DNA of 64,000 nt. Source: Rhodococcus sp. 14-2483-1-2 (GTDB taxonomy: Bacteria; Actinomycetota; Actinomycetes; Mycobacteriales; Mycobacteriaceae). Positions within the stretch are counted from its first letter, which is position 1. Each line of letters begins with the position of its first letter. The notes under the pieces are model-generated. The model searched no databases, had not been told where the DNA came from, and was given only the letters and a program-made list of their open reading frames with translations. Location: the NCBI RefSeq assembly GCF_002259405.1, contig NZ_NPFW01000008.1, positions 62,001 to 126,000 of the forward strand. The letters are read 5' to 3'. Shown piece by piece: positions 1 through 8,882 of the stretch. The translations under genes were made by a program, and so were the position numbers.

Positions 1-1
1 C

Positions 2-358
2 TTGCGACACGGCACCGATGCCGCGTCGACCACACACGAGATGTTCGAGCAGACCGCGCGATACTTCCGGTCCAATCGTCTGGTGTGCCTGTTCGGAGCG
101 TTCACGCTCGGTCTCGAACGTGCGGTGTTCTCGGGCCGCGTCGCAGCGCATTTCACCCACTGGATCGACGCACTCACGCCGGTACTGCGCCGGCTGGGAC
201 ACGGCGACTCGGCAGCCGAACTGGCCGAGGAGATCGTGGCCGGGATTCAGGGCGCGTTGGTGCTCTCACGCGCCTCGGACGATGCAACGCGGTTCGATCG
301 ACTGCTGGCACGCCTGGAAGCCTCGGCAGCACGGGTGCCTGCGGGGGTGCACGTATGA
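2..358 (+). CDS. TetR-family regulator, C-terminal part (5' truncated by window edge)
   Basis: Only the last ~118 residues are visible; the reading frame is open to the window edge, so the DNA-binding N-terminus lies outside. The helical sequence, with a Phe/Trp-rich core and a segment reading AEEIVAGIQGALVLSRA near residues 75-91, resembles the ligand-binding C-terminal domain of TetR repressors. Its TGA overlaps the ATG of the ABC1-kinase gene (ATGA), so the two are probably cotranscribed. The family call is inferred from the C-terminal domain alone; ligand and target genes are unknown. Confidence 0.6.
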   Translation: MRHGTDAASTTHEMFEQTARYFRSNRLVCLFGAFTLGLERAVFSGRVAAHFTHWIDALTPVLRRLGHGDSAAELAEEIVAGIQGALVLSRASDDATRFDRLLARLEASAARVPAGVHV

Positions 359-1725
359 CCCCCGAGGCCGTGACACCCGAGCCCATGACACCGAAGCCCG
401 CACCCGAGCTGAAGACATTCGGAATACGAGAACTGCTGCGGCTCATCGTCATCGGATCGGTGTTGGCGTACTTCCAGCTCGTCGCGATCGGCCGTTGGGT
501 GCGCGCGCCACGGCGCGGGTGGCCACTGCACGCCTCGGAGGCCGTCGTCGACGCCTTCTTCGTACTCGGACCCACCTTCGTCAAGGTCGGTCAGTTGATG
601 GGGTCCTCGCCCGGACTGTTTCCCAAGGTTCTCGCCGATACCTGTCTGCGCTGCCTCGACGAGGTGCCACCGTTCCCCGGTTCGCAGGCGCGCGCGGTGA
701 TCGAGGCCGATCTGGGTCGCGGAATCGACGACCTGTTCTCCTCGTTCGACGACGTACCGCTCTCGTCCGCCTCGGTCGCTCAGGTGCATCTGTGCGTGCG
801 CCGCGACAACGGCCGTGAAGTGGTCATGAAGGTGCAGCGGCGAGGCATCTACCACCGCATGAAGATCGACCTGCGCATCGCGTACCTCATCGCCCGCGGA
901 CTCGAGCAGTTCATTCCGTTCTTCGCCACGGCCAACGCGTCGGCGATCATCGTCGACCTGCACGCCGCTACCTTCGCCGAACTCGACAGCGCCGTGGAAG
1001 CCAAGCGCCAGGACAGCTTTCGCGCGGCCATCGGTGCGTTCGACGACAACGCCCACGTCACCGCGCCCGAGGTGTTTCTCGACTACTGCGGTGGGCGCGT
1101 CATCTGCATGGAACGCATGCACGGCTCCCCACTCGACCGTTACGAGCCAGGAGAGCAGTCCGAGCTCATCGTCCGCCGCGCCGCCAAGGTCTGGATGGAA
1201 GCCCTTGTGCTGCACGGCCTCTTCCACGGCGACGTGCATGCGGGCAACGTGTGGGTCCTCGACGACGGCAGAGTGGCATTCCTGGACTTCGGAGTCATGG
1301 GCGAGGTGGACGAGCAGTGGCGCGCGCTTCTGCTCGATCTCTTTCACGCCACCGTGATCGACGGCGACTTCACCCGGCTCGCCGGTACCGTCAAGCGGCT
1401 GGGAATCGTTGCCCCGCAGATGGGTTCCGACGCCGAGGTCGGCGCGATCCTGCAGTCGGTGTTCGCTCCGATGCTCTCGGCAACTCTCGCGCACTTCAGC
1501 CTGGCGGACTTCATCCGAGCGCTGGTGAACATGGGCAAGCAGTACAAGACATCGAGCCCGGAGGAATTGATCCTGGTGGCCAAACAACTCGGCTACTTCG
1601 AGCGATACGCCATCGAACTCGCCCCGAACTGGGCGCTCGGGACCGATCCGTTCGTGTTCAAGAACGTCTTCCCCGCCGAGATCGCGGCACTGGCCGAGGC
1701 GAGGGGCGTCGAGCTGCCGGAGTGA
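355..1725 (+). CDS. ABC1/AarF (UbiB)-family atypical kinase
   Basis: 456 residues from an ATG overlapping the upstream stop. The ABC1 hallmarks are present: the KxGQ motif (FVKVGQLMGS, near residue 76), the Ala/Ser-rich loop SSASVAQVH (~137-145) that replaces the usual P-loop, the nucleotide-binding Lys in VVMKVQRRG (~157), the catalytic HGDVHAGN (~291-298) and the metal-binding DFG (~310). Family members are protein-kinase-like ATPases linked to quinone or lipid metabolism. A hydrophobic stretch near residues 22-45 may anchor it to the membrane. The substrate is not known. It is followed by a strong hairpin that includes the stop codon. Confidence 0.88.
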   Translation: MTPEAVTPEPMTPKPAPELKTFGIRELLRLIVIGSVLAYFQLVAIGRWVRAPRRGWPLHASEAVVDAFFVLGPTFVKVGQLMGSSPGLFPKVLADTCLRCLDEVPPFPGSQARAVIEADLGRGIDDLFSSFDDVPLSSASVAQVHLCVRRDNGREVVMKVQRRGIYHRMKIDLRIAYLIARGLEQFIPFFATANASAIIVDLHAATFAELDSAVEAKRQDSFRAAIGAFDDNAHVTAPEVFLDYCGGRVICMERMHGSPLDRYEPGEQSELIVRRAAKVWMEALVLHGLFHGDVHAGNVWVLDDGRVAFLDFGVMGEVDEQWRALLLDLFHATVIDGDFTRLAGTVKRLGIVAPQMGSDAEVGAILQSVFAPMLSATLAHFSLADFIRALVNMGKQYKTSSPEELILVAKQLGYFERYAIELAPNWALGTDPFVFKNVFPAEIAALAEARGVELPE

Positions 1726-1739
1726 ACCGGCAGCTCGAC
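1708..1739 (+). terminator. Hairpin at the end of the ABC1-kinase gene
   Basis: A perfect 13-bp inverted repeat (1708-1720 with 1727-1739) with a 6-nt loop that contains the stop codon. It lies between convergent genes, so it may end transcripts from both sides. No clear U-tract follows, as is common in high-GC actinobacteria. Confidence 0.6.
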
Positions 1740-1760
1740 ACAGCGTCAACGGGTGCTGAG

Positions 1761-2738
1761 TCAGTGAGTGAAGTCGAGTACCACTTTGCCTGCCGCAGTG
1801 CGGTTTTCCAGAGATGCGATGGCGGCAGCCGCATCGGCGGCCGGGAACACCGACGGCTCCGGCGCACTGAGCGATCCGTCGGCGAGGAGCGGTTCGATCT
1901 CGGACCACTGGGTGGCGAGGTAGCCCGGGCGCGTCATCCACCATGCACCCCAACCGACGCCGACGACATCGACGTTGTTGAGCAGCAATCGGTTGACCTT
2001 GACCGTCGGGATCTCGCCACCGGTGAAGCCCAGCACCAGGATTCGGCCCGACGGTGCGAGCGAGCGGATGCTGTCGGTGAACCGATCACCACCCACCGGA
2101 TCGACGACGACGTCGACGCCACGGCCGCCGGTCAGTTCCTTGACCGCGTCCTTCCAACCGTCGACAAGCACCACGTCGGTGGCTCCGGCGGATCGCGCGA
2201 TGTCGGCCTTGGCCTCCGTGCTCACGACGGCGATGACGCGAGATGCGCCGAGCACCGGAGCCATTCGCAGCGCGGAGGTTCCGATGCCCCCTGCTGCGCC
2301 GTGCACCAGAACCGTCTCGCCCGGCGCCAAACGGCCACGTTCCCGGAGCGCGAAGTGCACCGTCAGGTCGTTGAACAACAGCCCAGCGCCTGCGGAGAGG
2401 GACACCGACTCGGGCAGCGCGAACACCGTGTCCGGGGATACGACGGCGACCTCGGCCATACCGTCGCTCAGCCCCGTCAGTGCGGCTACTCGATCACCTG
2501 CGGAGAAGCCGGACTCCGGCGGTGCCGACCGAACGATGCCGGCGATCTCGCTGCCGGGTACGAACGGCAACTCGGGCTTGTACTGGTAGAGCCCGCGGGT
2601 GAGCAACGCGTCGGGAAAGGCGACGCCCGCAGCATGGACCTCGATGACCACCGACCCGTCCCGCGGGGCGGGTTCGTCGATGTCCACCACACTCACCGAG
2701 TCGGGTCCGTCGAGGCTGGAGATCTGTACCGCGCGCAT
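1761..2738 (-). CDS. MDR-family NADPH:quinone oxidoreductase / zinc-type alcohol dehydrogenase-like protein
   Basis: 325 residues. The chosen start (MRAVQISSLD) has an AGAGGA ribosome site 6-7 nt upstream; a 17-residue upstream extension lacks family character. The GroES-like N-terminal half is followed by a Rossmann domain with VLVHGAAGGIG (143-153), typical of the quinone oxidoreductase branch of the medium-chain family. The Cys ligands of zinc alcohol dehydrogenases are not seen, so it is probably zinc-independent. It would reduce quinones or enoyl-type substrates with NAD(P)H; the true substrate is unknown. Transcribed alone, divergent from the dienelactone hydrolase gene. Confidence 0.85.
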   Translation of the reverse strand: MRAVQISSLDGPDSVSVVDIDEPAPRDGSVVIEVHAAGVAFPDALLTRGLYQYKPELPFVPGSEIAGIVRSAPPESGFSAGDRVAALTGLSDGMAEVAVVSPDTVFALPESVSLSAGAGLLFNDLTVHFALRERGRLAPGETVLVHGAAGGIGTSALRMAPVLGASRVIAVVSTEAKADIARSAGATDVVLVDGWKDAVKELTGGRGVDVVVDPVGGDRFTDSIRSLAPSGRILVLGFTGGEIPTVKVNRLLLNNVDVVGVGWGAWWMTRPGYLATQWSEIEPLLADGSLSAPEPSVFPAADAAAAIASLENRTAAGKVVLDFTH

Positions 2739-2844
2739 GAATGGTCCTCTCGGTCGGGATCGTTCCCTGCACGCCACCGTACAAAACAACAGAACTCACC
2801 GTGGCTACCGGCATGCGCGAACAGGGGTGTGCTCCAATCGACGG

Positions 2845-3528
2845 ATGAACACTCCCCTCACCGTCGTGCGGCCCGAGGGTGACGCCCGCGGCGGCGTCAT
2901 CGTCATTCAGGAGGCCTTCGGGGTCACCGATCACATCGTCGACGTCTGCAACCGCCTCGCGGCCGCCGGTTGGGTCGCGGTCGCACCGCACCTGTTCCAC
3001 CGGCAGGAGGGTGTGACCGTGTTGTCGTACTCGGACATGGACTCGGCGATGGCGGCAATCGGGCGGCTGCACGCGGACGAGGTCGATTCCGACGTCGACG
3101 CGGCGGCGAGTGCGCTCGCCGAGCTCGGATTCGAGCCCTCGTCCATCGCCATCGTCGGTTTCTGCATGGGCGGCACCGTTGCGTTCCACACCGCCGTCCG
3201 ACGGCAACTCGGTGCGGCAGCGACGTTCTACGGCGGCGGAATCACCCAGGGTCGCTTCGGTTACCCCGCGATGGCGTCGGTGGGTGACGCCCTCGCGACA
3301 CCCTGGCACGGCTTCTTCGGAGACCTGGACGAGGGCATCCCCTTCCAGGAGGTGGAAACGCTGCGCGAGATCACCGCAACGTCCCCGGTCGACACCGAGA
3401 TAACCCGTTACGCCCACGGCAAGCACGGATTTCACTGCGACGACCGCCCCGCGGTGTTCGACGCCGATGCTGCGGCCGACGCCTGGGGCAAGACTCTCGA
3501 GTGGTTCGACGCCCATGTCGCACGCTGA
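2845..3528 (+). CDS. Dienelactone hydrolase family protein
   Basis: 227 residues. An alpha/beta hydrolase with the DLH nucleophile elbow GFCMGG (Cys107), a downstream HGFHCDD segment carrying the catalytic His, and the early IQEAFG motif. Classical dienelactone hydrolases open the lactone ring in chlorocatechol degradation. No chlorocatechol genes are nearby, so this may act on another ester or lactone. The next gene starts inside its 3' end (14-nt overlap), which indicates an operon and likely translational coupling with the amidohydrolase. Confidence 0.88.
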   Translation: MNTPLTVVRPEGDARGGVIVIQEAFGVTDHIVDVCNRLAAAGWVAVAPHLFHRQEGVTVLSYSDMDSAMAAIGRLHADEVDSDVDAAASALAELGFEPSSIAIVGFCMGGTVAFHTAVRRQLGAAATFYGGGITQGRFGYPAMASVGDALATPWHGFFGDLDEGIPFQEVETLREITATSPVDTEITRYAHGKHGFHCDDRPAVFDADAAADAWGKTLEWFDAHVAR

Positions 3529-4423
3529 GCCACCCCGCTCCGACGCCGAACTCACGGAGGAGACGGAACGTATCGTCGCCTTCTGGACCGAGCTGTCGCT
3601 GCCCGGACTGTTCGACGTCCACACGCACTTCATGCCGAAGAACGTGATGGACAAGGTGTGGAATTACTTCGACAGCGCAGGGCCGCTGACGGGCAGTGTC
3701 TGGCCCATTTCGTATCGTTTCGCCGAAGACCGACGGCTGCAGGTCATTCGAGGATTCGGGGTACGGCACTTCACCTCGATGATCTACCCCCACAAGCCGT
3801 CGATGGCAGCGTGGCTCAACTCGTGGGGTGCCGACTTCGCGGCGCGCACCCCCGACTGCCTGCAGACCGCCACGTTCTACCCCGAGGACGGGGCCACCGA
3901 GTACGTCGAGCAGGCACTGACGAACGGTGCCCGAATCTTCAAGTCGCACATACAGGTCGGCAATTATGCGCCCAACGATCCCCTGCTCGACGGCGTCTGG
4001 GGCGCACTCTCGGACGCACAGGTACCCGTGGTGATCCACTGCGGGTCCGGTCCGGCACCCGGCACCCACACCGGACCGGAACCGATTGCCGCACTGCTGC
4101 AACGGTTCCCCCAGCTCCCGTTGATCATCGCGCACATGGGCATGCCCGAGTACGTCGACTTCCTCGACCTGGCCGATCGCTACGAGAACGTTCGACTGGA
4201 CACCACGATGTCGTTCACCGACTTCTCGGAGGCGGGCGCACCGTTTCCGAGACACGAGCTGCCACGACTGCTCGATCTGCAGAATCGCATTCTGTTCGGC
4301 AGCGACTACCCGAACATTCCGTACCCGTATCTGCACGCCCTGCAGGCAGTAAGCCGACTCGACCTGGGAGACGACTGGGTTCGCGCAGTGTGCTGGGAAA
4401 ACGGGGCTGCACTGTTCGGCTAG
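3515..4423 (+). CDS. Amidohydrolase-2 family protein (ACMSD-like)
   Basis: 302 residues. TIM-barrel amidohydrolase with the metal-binding HxH in LFDVHTHFM (36-38), a VVIHCG strand (~172), LIIAHMGMPEY (~205) and the ILFGSDYPN strand (~262) carrying the catalytic Asp. The family includes decarboxylases of aromatic acids and 2-pyrone-dicarboxylate lactonases. Overlap with the dienelactone hydrolase gene suggests a joint role in a ring-cleavage or lactone pathway, but nothing in the window fixes the substrate. Its stop codon lies inside a perfect bidirectional terminator hairpin. Confidence 0.85.
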   Translation: MSHAEPPRSDAELTEETERIVAFWTELSLPGLFDVHTHFMPKNVMDKVWNYFDSAGPLTGSVWPISYRFAEDRRLQVIRGFGVRHFTSMIYPHKPSMAAWLNSWGADFAARTPDCLQTATFYPEDGATEYVEQALTNGARIFKSHIQVGNYAPNDPLLDGVWGALSDAQVPVVIHCGSGPAPGTHTGPEPIAALLQRFPQLPLIIAHMGMPEYVDFLDLADRYENVRLDTTMSFTDFSEAGAPFPRHELPRLLDLQNRILFGSDYPNIPYPYLHALQAVSRLDLGDDWVRAVCWENGAALFG

Positions 4424-4440
4424 AGCAGTTCTCTAGCCGA
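4416..4440. terminator. Bidirectional terminator between convergent genes
   Basis: A perfect 10-bp stem (4416-4425 with 4431-4440) and a 5-nt loop. It overlaps the stop codons of both the amidohydrolase (+) and the patatin (-), which lie 9 nt apart, so one hairpin can serve both. Confidence 0.7.
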
Positions 4441-5281
4441 CCCAGAACTCGGCAATACGCTCGGCGATGGCATTGCCCTGCGCACGTCCGGCCACGGCCG
4501 CGGCCGATCGGACGGCGATGTCGGTGGCGTCGGGTCCGATAGCAGCCGACGAATCGGCGTCGGGTGCAATCACTTCCACCTTCGAGCCACCCTTGACCAG
4601 CCGCTCTCGTTCGATGTCGAAGGGATCGTGCTCCAGGTCGAGTGCGCCGACTCTGAACACCAGTACCTTCTCGAAACCGACTGCCAGATCGGCGTTTTCG
4701 CTCGCGCGGATACCTCCGTCGACGTAACGATGATCGCCGATCGTCACCGGGGGCCACATTCCCGGGATGGCGCAGCTCGCGGCCACCGCGTCGACCAGTT
4801 GAACGCCCGAGCCACGATCGAGAACTCGATGCCGGCCCGTCAGAGCGTCGACGGTGACGATCCGCAGATCGCGGCTCGGCCACGAGTGCGACGGCAGCCG
4901 TCGTTCGATGATGGCCCTGCGCTCACGCTCGGTGATCGTCGAGGCCGCCAGTGCCTCGGCACCGATGCGCCTGCGAGTGTCGATGGCACTGCCGTCCGAG
5001 TTCTGAGCCGCTCGAGCCAACATGGAGACCAGTTCGTCGATGGTCGCCTCGGCATGCGGTTCGTGGTCCTGCTTCGCCTCGTCTGCCTGACGCTCGAACA
5101 GTTCGGCCAACGCGGTTCCGCTCGAGATCTGCGCTGCCACCGAGGAGCCTGCCGATGTTCCCAGCAGCATCTCGGCATCTGTGACGTCGGCTCCGGATTC
5201 TGCCAATCCCAGTAGGACACCCGTCTGCCACGCAATACCTGCGACTCCGCCGCCGCCCAATACGAGTGCTCGCCTGGTCAT
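4433..5281 (-). CDS. Patatin-like phospholipase
   Basis: 282 residues. The family motifs are complete: the glycine-rich oxyanion loop LGGGGVAG (8-15), the nucleophile elbow GTSAGS (Ser43) and the catalytic Asp in VDGG (188-190), giving a Ser-Asp dyad. It likely hydrolyses acyl esters of phospholipids or neutral lipids. No signal peptide or membrane segment is evident, so it should be cytosolic or peripheral. It is followed upstream, 28 nt away on the same strand, by the monoacylglycerol-lipase-like gene, and the two probably form a lipid-hydrolysing operon. Confidence 0.9.
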   Translation of the reverse strand: MTRRALVLGGGGVAGIAWQTGVLLGLAESGADVTDAEMLLGTSAGSSVAAQISSGTALAELFERQADEAKQDHEPHAEATIDELVSMLARAAQNSDGSAIDTRRRIGAEALAASTITERERRAIIERRLPSHSWPSRDLRIVTVDALTGRHRVLDRGSGVQLVDAVAASCAIPGMWPPVTIGDHRYVDGGIRASENADLAVGFEKVLVFRVGALDLEHDPFDIERERLVKGGSKVEVIAPDADSSAAIGPDATDIAVRSAAAVAGRAQGNAIAERIAEFWVG

Positions 5282-5309
5282 GGTCGTACTCCTTCTTCGA
5301 AAAGATCCG

Positions 5310-6164
5310 TCAGGAACTTACAGCGCCGGTGTGTACACGTGGACGCAGCCAGTCGATGAGATCGTCGAGTACGCGCTCCTTCTCCGGTTCGTTGAACACT
5401 TCGTGGAACAGCCCGTCGTACGTTTTCAGGGTCAGGTCGTCGGATCCGGCGAGTTCGGCGACGAGTTCGCTGCCCGAGACATCGGCCAATCCGTCTGCCG
5501 TCCCGTGCTGGAGCAGCACGGGAATCTTCAGCGACGGCAACCGCGCGGGGAAGGTCTCCCCGACGCCGAGCATCGCTGCGGCCAGGCCCGCCGGAACGGT
5601 GCCGTGGTAGCCCAGCGGATCGGCGACGTAGGCGTCGACGACGCTCTTGTCGCGCGAGACGAGCTTGGGGTCGAGTTTCAGTACGGGCATTGCCGGTAGG
5701 AATCGTCCGAGGACCTTGCCGACCGCCACCAGGGCTTTCGGCTGTCCCACGCTGGGAGCCACCGCGGGCCCGGACAGCATCAGACCGTCGAGGTCGCCCT
5801 GATGGTCCAGTGCGTACGACAGTGCGATGGCACCGCCCATGCTGTGGCCGAGTAGGAAGGTGCGCTGATCGGGATGCTCAGCAGCTGCGATGCCGAACAG
5901 CGTGTGGAGGTCGTCGGTGAAGTCGGACCATTTCTCCAGCGACACCCGTTTGCCCCCGGATCGCCCGTGTCCGCGGTGGTCGGGCGCGTAGACGACGAGA
6001 CCGAGCGAGCCCAGCCTGTCGATGACGTGCCGGTACCGGCCTGCGTGCTCGGCCAGGCCGTGGGCCAGCACCACGATCCCGGTCGACGTGGTTTCGGGGG
6101 TCCAGACGTCGTGGACGATTCGGGTTCCGTGGACTCCGACGAACGACGACTCGACATGCTTCAT
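5310..6164 (-). CDS. Monoacylglycerol lipase-like alpha/beta hydrolase
   Basis: 284 residues from ATG 6164; an in-frame extension to 6275 looks non-coding. The protein carries the lipase HGLAEHAGRY motif (35-44) of the oxyanion hole, the nucleophile elbow LLGHSMGG (Ser108) and a late HE in GLFHEVFNEPE supplying the catalytic His. This set is characteristic of monoglyceride lipases. It would release fatty acid and glycerol from monoacylglycerols. It is divergent from alkB and upstream of the patatin gene, which fits a local theme of lipid and hydrocarbon use. Confidence 0.87.
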   Translation of the reverse strand: MKHVESSFVGVHGTRIVHDVWTPETTSTGIVVLAHGLAEHAGRYRHVIDRLGSLGLVVYAPDHRGHGRSGGKRVSLEKWSDFTDDLHTLFGIAAAEHPDQRTFLLGHSMGGAIALSYALDHQGDLDGLMLSGPAVAPSVGQPKALVAVGKVLGRFLPAMPVLKLDPKLVSRDKSVVDAYVADPLGYHGTVPAGLAAAMLGVGETFPARLPSLKIPVLLQHGTADGLADVSGSELVAELAGSDDLTLKTYDGLFHEVFNEPEKERVLDDLIDWLRPRVHTGAVSS

Positions 6165-6330
6165 TCGGTCACCGTACAAGGGCAGCGGGTCGTGCGACGG
6201 CCCATCGGCGAACCCGCAAAGATTCGCTCGAGTAACTATCCTGGTCGAGCGGGCGATGTCATTGCGAGACGCCACTACCGCCCTGCCTCGGCCCGAGGCT
6301 CGGCCACAACCCAGGAGTTACGAATCCAGA

Positions 6331-7515
6331 ATGCGTGATGAGTCCGCCACTAGCACGTCGCCGCGGTGGCGCGACCCGAAGCGCTATCTGTGGCCGCTGG
6401 GGTTGATCATTCCCCTGAGCCCGTTCCTGGCCTGGGGTCTGGTGTCGCTCCTCGGCCCCGGTGCGTTCTGGACCCTCGGCCTGATGATCATGGGCGTCGC
6501 ACTGCCACTGGTGGACAAGTTCGCCGGAGTGGACCGCAGCAATCCCCCGGACGAGGCGATCGCCGCACTCGAGAAGGATCCGTACTACCGCTGGTGCGTG
6601 TACCTGTTCCTGCCGCTGCAGTACGCGGGGCTCGTCGCCGCCTGTTATCTGTGGGCGCACGGGCCGTTGGGCGTTCCCGAGCGAATCGGCCTGGCCATCA
6701 CGGTGGGCATCGTCGGCGGCGTCGGCATCAATGCCGCCCACGAACTGGGCCACAAGCGCGAGCTCCGCGAGCGTTTGCTCTCGAAGGTGACGCTGGCGCA
6801 GACGCTCTACGGCCACTTCTACGTCGAACACAACCACGGCCACCACCTCCGCGTTGCCACCCCGGACGATCCGGCATCGGCGAAATTCGGCGAGTCGTTC
6901 TGGAAGTTTCTGCCGCGCACGATCGTCCACGGGTTGCACTCGGCCTGGGACCTCGAGTCCCGACGCCTCGCTCGGCAGGGCATGTCGAGGTGGACCCACA
7001 AGAATCACCTGTTCAATGCCGGTGCCATGAGCGTATTGCTGTTCGGCGTCCTGATCGCCGTCTTCGGCACGGTGATCGTGCCGTATCTGTTGATTCAGGC
7101 CGCGATCGCCATCGTCCTGTACGAGGCGGCCAACTACCTCGAGCACTACGGATTGCTGCGACAGAAGCGTCCCAGCGGTCGATACGGAAAGCCGACCCAC
7201 CGGGACAGCTGGAACAGCGATCACCTCTGGAGCAACCTGTTCCTCTATCACCTGCAACGTCACAGCGATCATCACGCGAATCCTGTGCGTCGATACCAGG
7301 CTCTGCGCACCGTCGACGAGTCCCCGCAGCTACCGGCCGGCTATGCGGTGATGATCTTCTGCGCGCTGGTACCGCCACTGTGGCGCAAGGTGATGGATCA
7401 ACGGCTGATCGACTTCTACGACGGTGACCCGGAGCTCGTCAACGTCGACCGTTCCGACCCCAAGGCAGTGCGGAAACTCGAGCGACTGTGCGTCGAGCGA
7501 GCCGAGGCACACTAG
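6331..7515 (+). CDS. alkB: Alkane 1-monooxygenase (AlkB)
   Basis: 394 residues. Integral-membrane non-haem diiron hydroxylase that converts n-alkanes to 1-alkanols with electrons from rubredoxin. All histidine boxes are intact: HELGHK (~137), EHNHGHH (~167), LQRHSDHHA (~308), plus the NYLEHYGLL signature (~268). Several transmembrane segments flank the boxes. The start ATG 6331 is preceded by AGGAG at somewhat long spacing; ATG 6256 in frame is an alternative. No rubredoxin or rubredoxin reductase gene follows, unlike the classical rhodococcal alkB-rubA operons, so electron donors must come from elsewhere. Confidence 0.95.
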   Translation: MRDESATSTSPRWRDPKRYLWPLGLIIPLSPFLAWGLVSLLGPGAFWTLGLMIMGVALPLVDKFAGVDRSNPPDEAIAALEKDPYYRWCVYLFLPLQYAGLVAACYLWAHGPLGVPERIGLAITVGIVGGVGINAAHELGHKRELRERLLSKVTLAQTLYGHFYVEHNHGHHLRVATPDDPASAKFGESFWKFLPRTIVHGLHSAWDLESRRLARQGMSRWTHKNHLFNAGAMSVLLFGVLIAVFGTVIVPYLLIQAAIAIVLYEAANYLEHYGLLRQKRPSGRYGKPTHRDSWNSDHLWSNLFLYHLQRHSDHHANPVRRYQALRTVDESPQLPAGYAVMIFCALVPPLWRKVMDQRLIDFYDGDPELVNVDRSDPKAVRKLERLCVERAEAH

Positions 7516-7522
7516 GCGGCCG

Positions 7523-8725
7523 TCACACCGCTGCTGGTTCGTCGGTCTGTGCGCGCAGATAGCGGCCGAAGTGCGGCACCGTGAAGGCGATGGTGCCCCG
7601 CTCGGCCGAGTAGATCAGGCCCTTCTTGATCAGTCCGTCCCTGGCGGGAGACAGTGACGCCGGCTTGCGCCCCAGCTCGGTCGCTACGGCAGAGGTCGGC
7701 ACCGAGCCGTCGTCCACCGACAGTTCGGCCATCGCACGCATGTATTCGCGCTCGGCAGGCGTCGCACGCTCGTAGCGGGAACCGAAGAATCCGACGGCCA
7801 GTTCCTCTTCCGCCGTCGGGGCAGCGACACGCACGTCCTCGACGGTGATCGGGGTGTCGGCCGCGAGATCCCACGTCGCCTTGCCGTAGGCCTGCACGAA
7901 GTACGGGTAACCGTCGGCGGCCGCATACAGCGCGTCGAGCGCGTCGGGGGTGAATTCGACGTCCTCGCGATCGGCCGGGGCGATCAGGGCCAGGTCGGCC
8001 GCGGCTCGTTCGAGTCGGCCGATCCGGTGGTAGCTGAAGAGGCGCTCGGAGTAGCTCTTGGACGCCGACAGCACCGCAGGCAGGTGCGGCAGCCCCGCCC
8101 CGACGATGATCAGCGGCGCGGTGTCCTGACTGAGCTCGTGGCAGGCGGCGCACAGTGCGGAGATGTCCGCGGCACCCAGGTCCTGCATCTCGTCGATGAA
8201 GATGGCGATGCCCACGCCCACGTCGCCGGCCAGCGCGGAGGCGTCGAGCAGAAGTTCCACGAGGTCGATCTCGATGTCGCCGGAGTCGGCACGGCCGGTC
8301 TTCGCCGGAACGTCGATGCCGGGCTGCCACCGCTCCCGCATGCCCTTGTCGGCCGTGGAGCGCAGGGCGAAGGCCTTGAGCACACCGAGGAATTCGTCGA
8401 CGCGTTCGGGATCGCGATGCGAGGCCGCGATGCCGCGGACCGCCATGTGCAGCGCCGACGACAGCGGTCGACGCAGTTCCTGGTCCGGCCGAGCCTCGAT
8501 CTTGCCGGTGCCCCATCCGCGGGCGATGGCCGCGGATCGGAGTTGGTTGAGCAACACCGTCTTCCCGACGCCTCGCAGCCCGGTGAGTACGACACTGCGT
8601 TCCGGTCTGCCGCGGGTGATGCGTTCGAGCACGACGTCGAAGGCGTCGAGCTGCTTCTTTCGGCCTGCGAGCTCGGGTGGGCGCTGGCCGGCGCCGGGAG
8701 CGTAGGGGTTACGCACGGGGTCCAT
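7523..8725 (-). CDS. AAA-type ATPase with C-terminal winged-helix domain
   Basis: 400 residues from ATG 8725; upstream in-frame sequence lacks coding character. Walker A is TGLRGVGKTVLL (48-59) and Walker B is IFIDEMQDL (175-183). The last ~90 residues read like a winged helix, with LGRKPASLSPARDGLIKKGL as the recognition region. The layout matches ORC1/Cdc6-like and STAND-type ATP-binding proteins common in actinobacteria. DNA binding is plausible but the function is unknown. It converges with alkB (7 nt apart) and no partner gene is adjacent. Confidence 0.8.
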   Translation of the reverse strand: MDPVRNPYAPGAGQRPPELAGRKKQLDAFDVVLERITRGRPERSVVLTGLRGVGKTVLLNQLRSAAIARGWGTGKIEARPDQELRRPLSSALHMAVRGIAASHRDPERVDEFLGVLKAFALRSTADKGMRERWQPGIDVPAKTGRADSGDIEIDLVELLLDASALAGDVGVGIAIFIDEMQDLGAADISALCAACHELSQDTAPLIIVGAGLPHLPAVLSASKSYSERLFSYHRIGRLERAAADLALIAPADREDVEFTPDALDALYAAADGYPYFVQAYGKATWDLAADTPITVEDVRVAAPTAEEELAVGFFGSRYERATPAEREYMRAMAELSVDDGSVPTSAVATELGRKPASLSPARDGLIKKGLIYSAERGTIAFTVPHFGRYLRAQTDEPAAV

Positions 8726-8803
8726 GGGGCCAAAGTTACAACGAATCGTGCGATATATGCGGACATCTAGTTCGTGTCCTAGAGATCGGAATTCACTCGA
8801 TAC

Positions 8804-8833
8804 TTGCGCGCGGCTGCGGCGAAGGGCTACTTT
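8804..8833 (+). promoter_or_regulatory. Promoter of the leader peptide/LeuA-like unit
   Basis: TTGCGC (8804-8809) and TACTTT (8828-8833) are spaced by 18 nt and resemble a sigma-70-type -35/-10 pair. The -10 ends 7 nt before a GTG, so transcription would begin at or next to that start codon and give a leaderless mRNA, as known for branched-chain amino-acid leader peptides of actinobacteria. Predicted by eye only. Confidence 0.5.
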
Positions 8834-8840
8834 CTGGGGT

Positions 8841-8882
8841 GTGAAGCGCATTCTCGTAGTACGCCGCCGTAGCGGGGTCTGA
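8841..8882 (+). CDS. 13-residue leader peptide with Ile-Leu-Val-Val run
   Basis: A GTG-initiated mini-ORF encoding MKRILVVRRRSGV. Codons 4-7 are Ile, Leu, Val, Val, all branched-chain amino acids, and four of thirteen residues in a row is the pattern expected of a ribosome-mediated attenuator. No Shine-Dalgarno is visible, but a -10 box 7 nt upstream would make it leaderless. It lies 72 nt ahead of a gene whose product resembles the leucine-sensing domain of isopropylmalate synthase, which supports the interpretation. Expression has not been shown. Confidence 0.55.
   Translation: MKRILVVRRRSGV

Noticed and set aside
7516-8725. Rubredoxin or rubredoxin reductase downstream of alkB
   Set aside because: Both strands were read. 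Only the convergent AAA ATPase is present and no CxxCG rubredoxin pair is seen.
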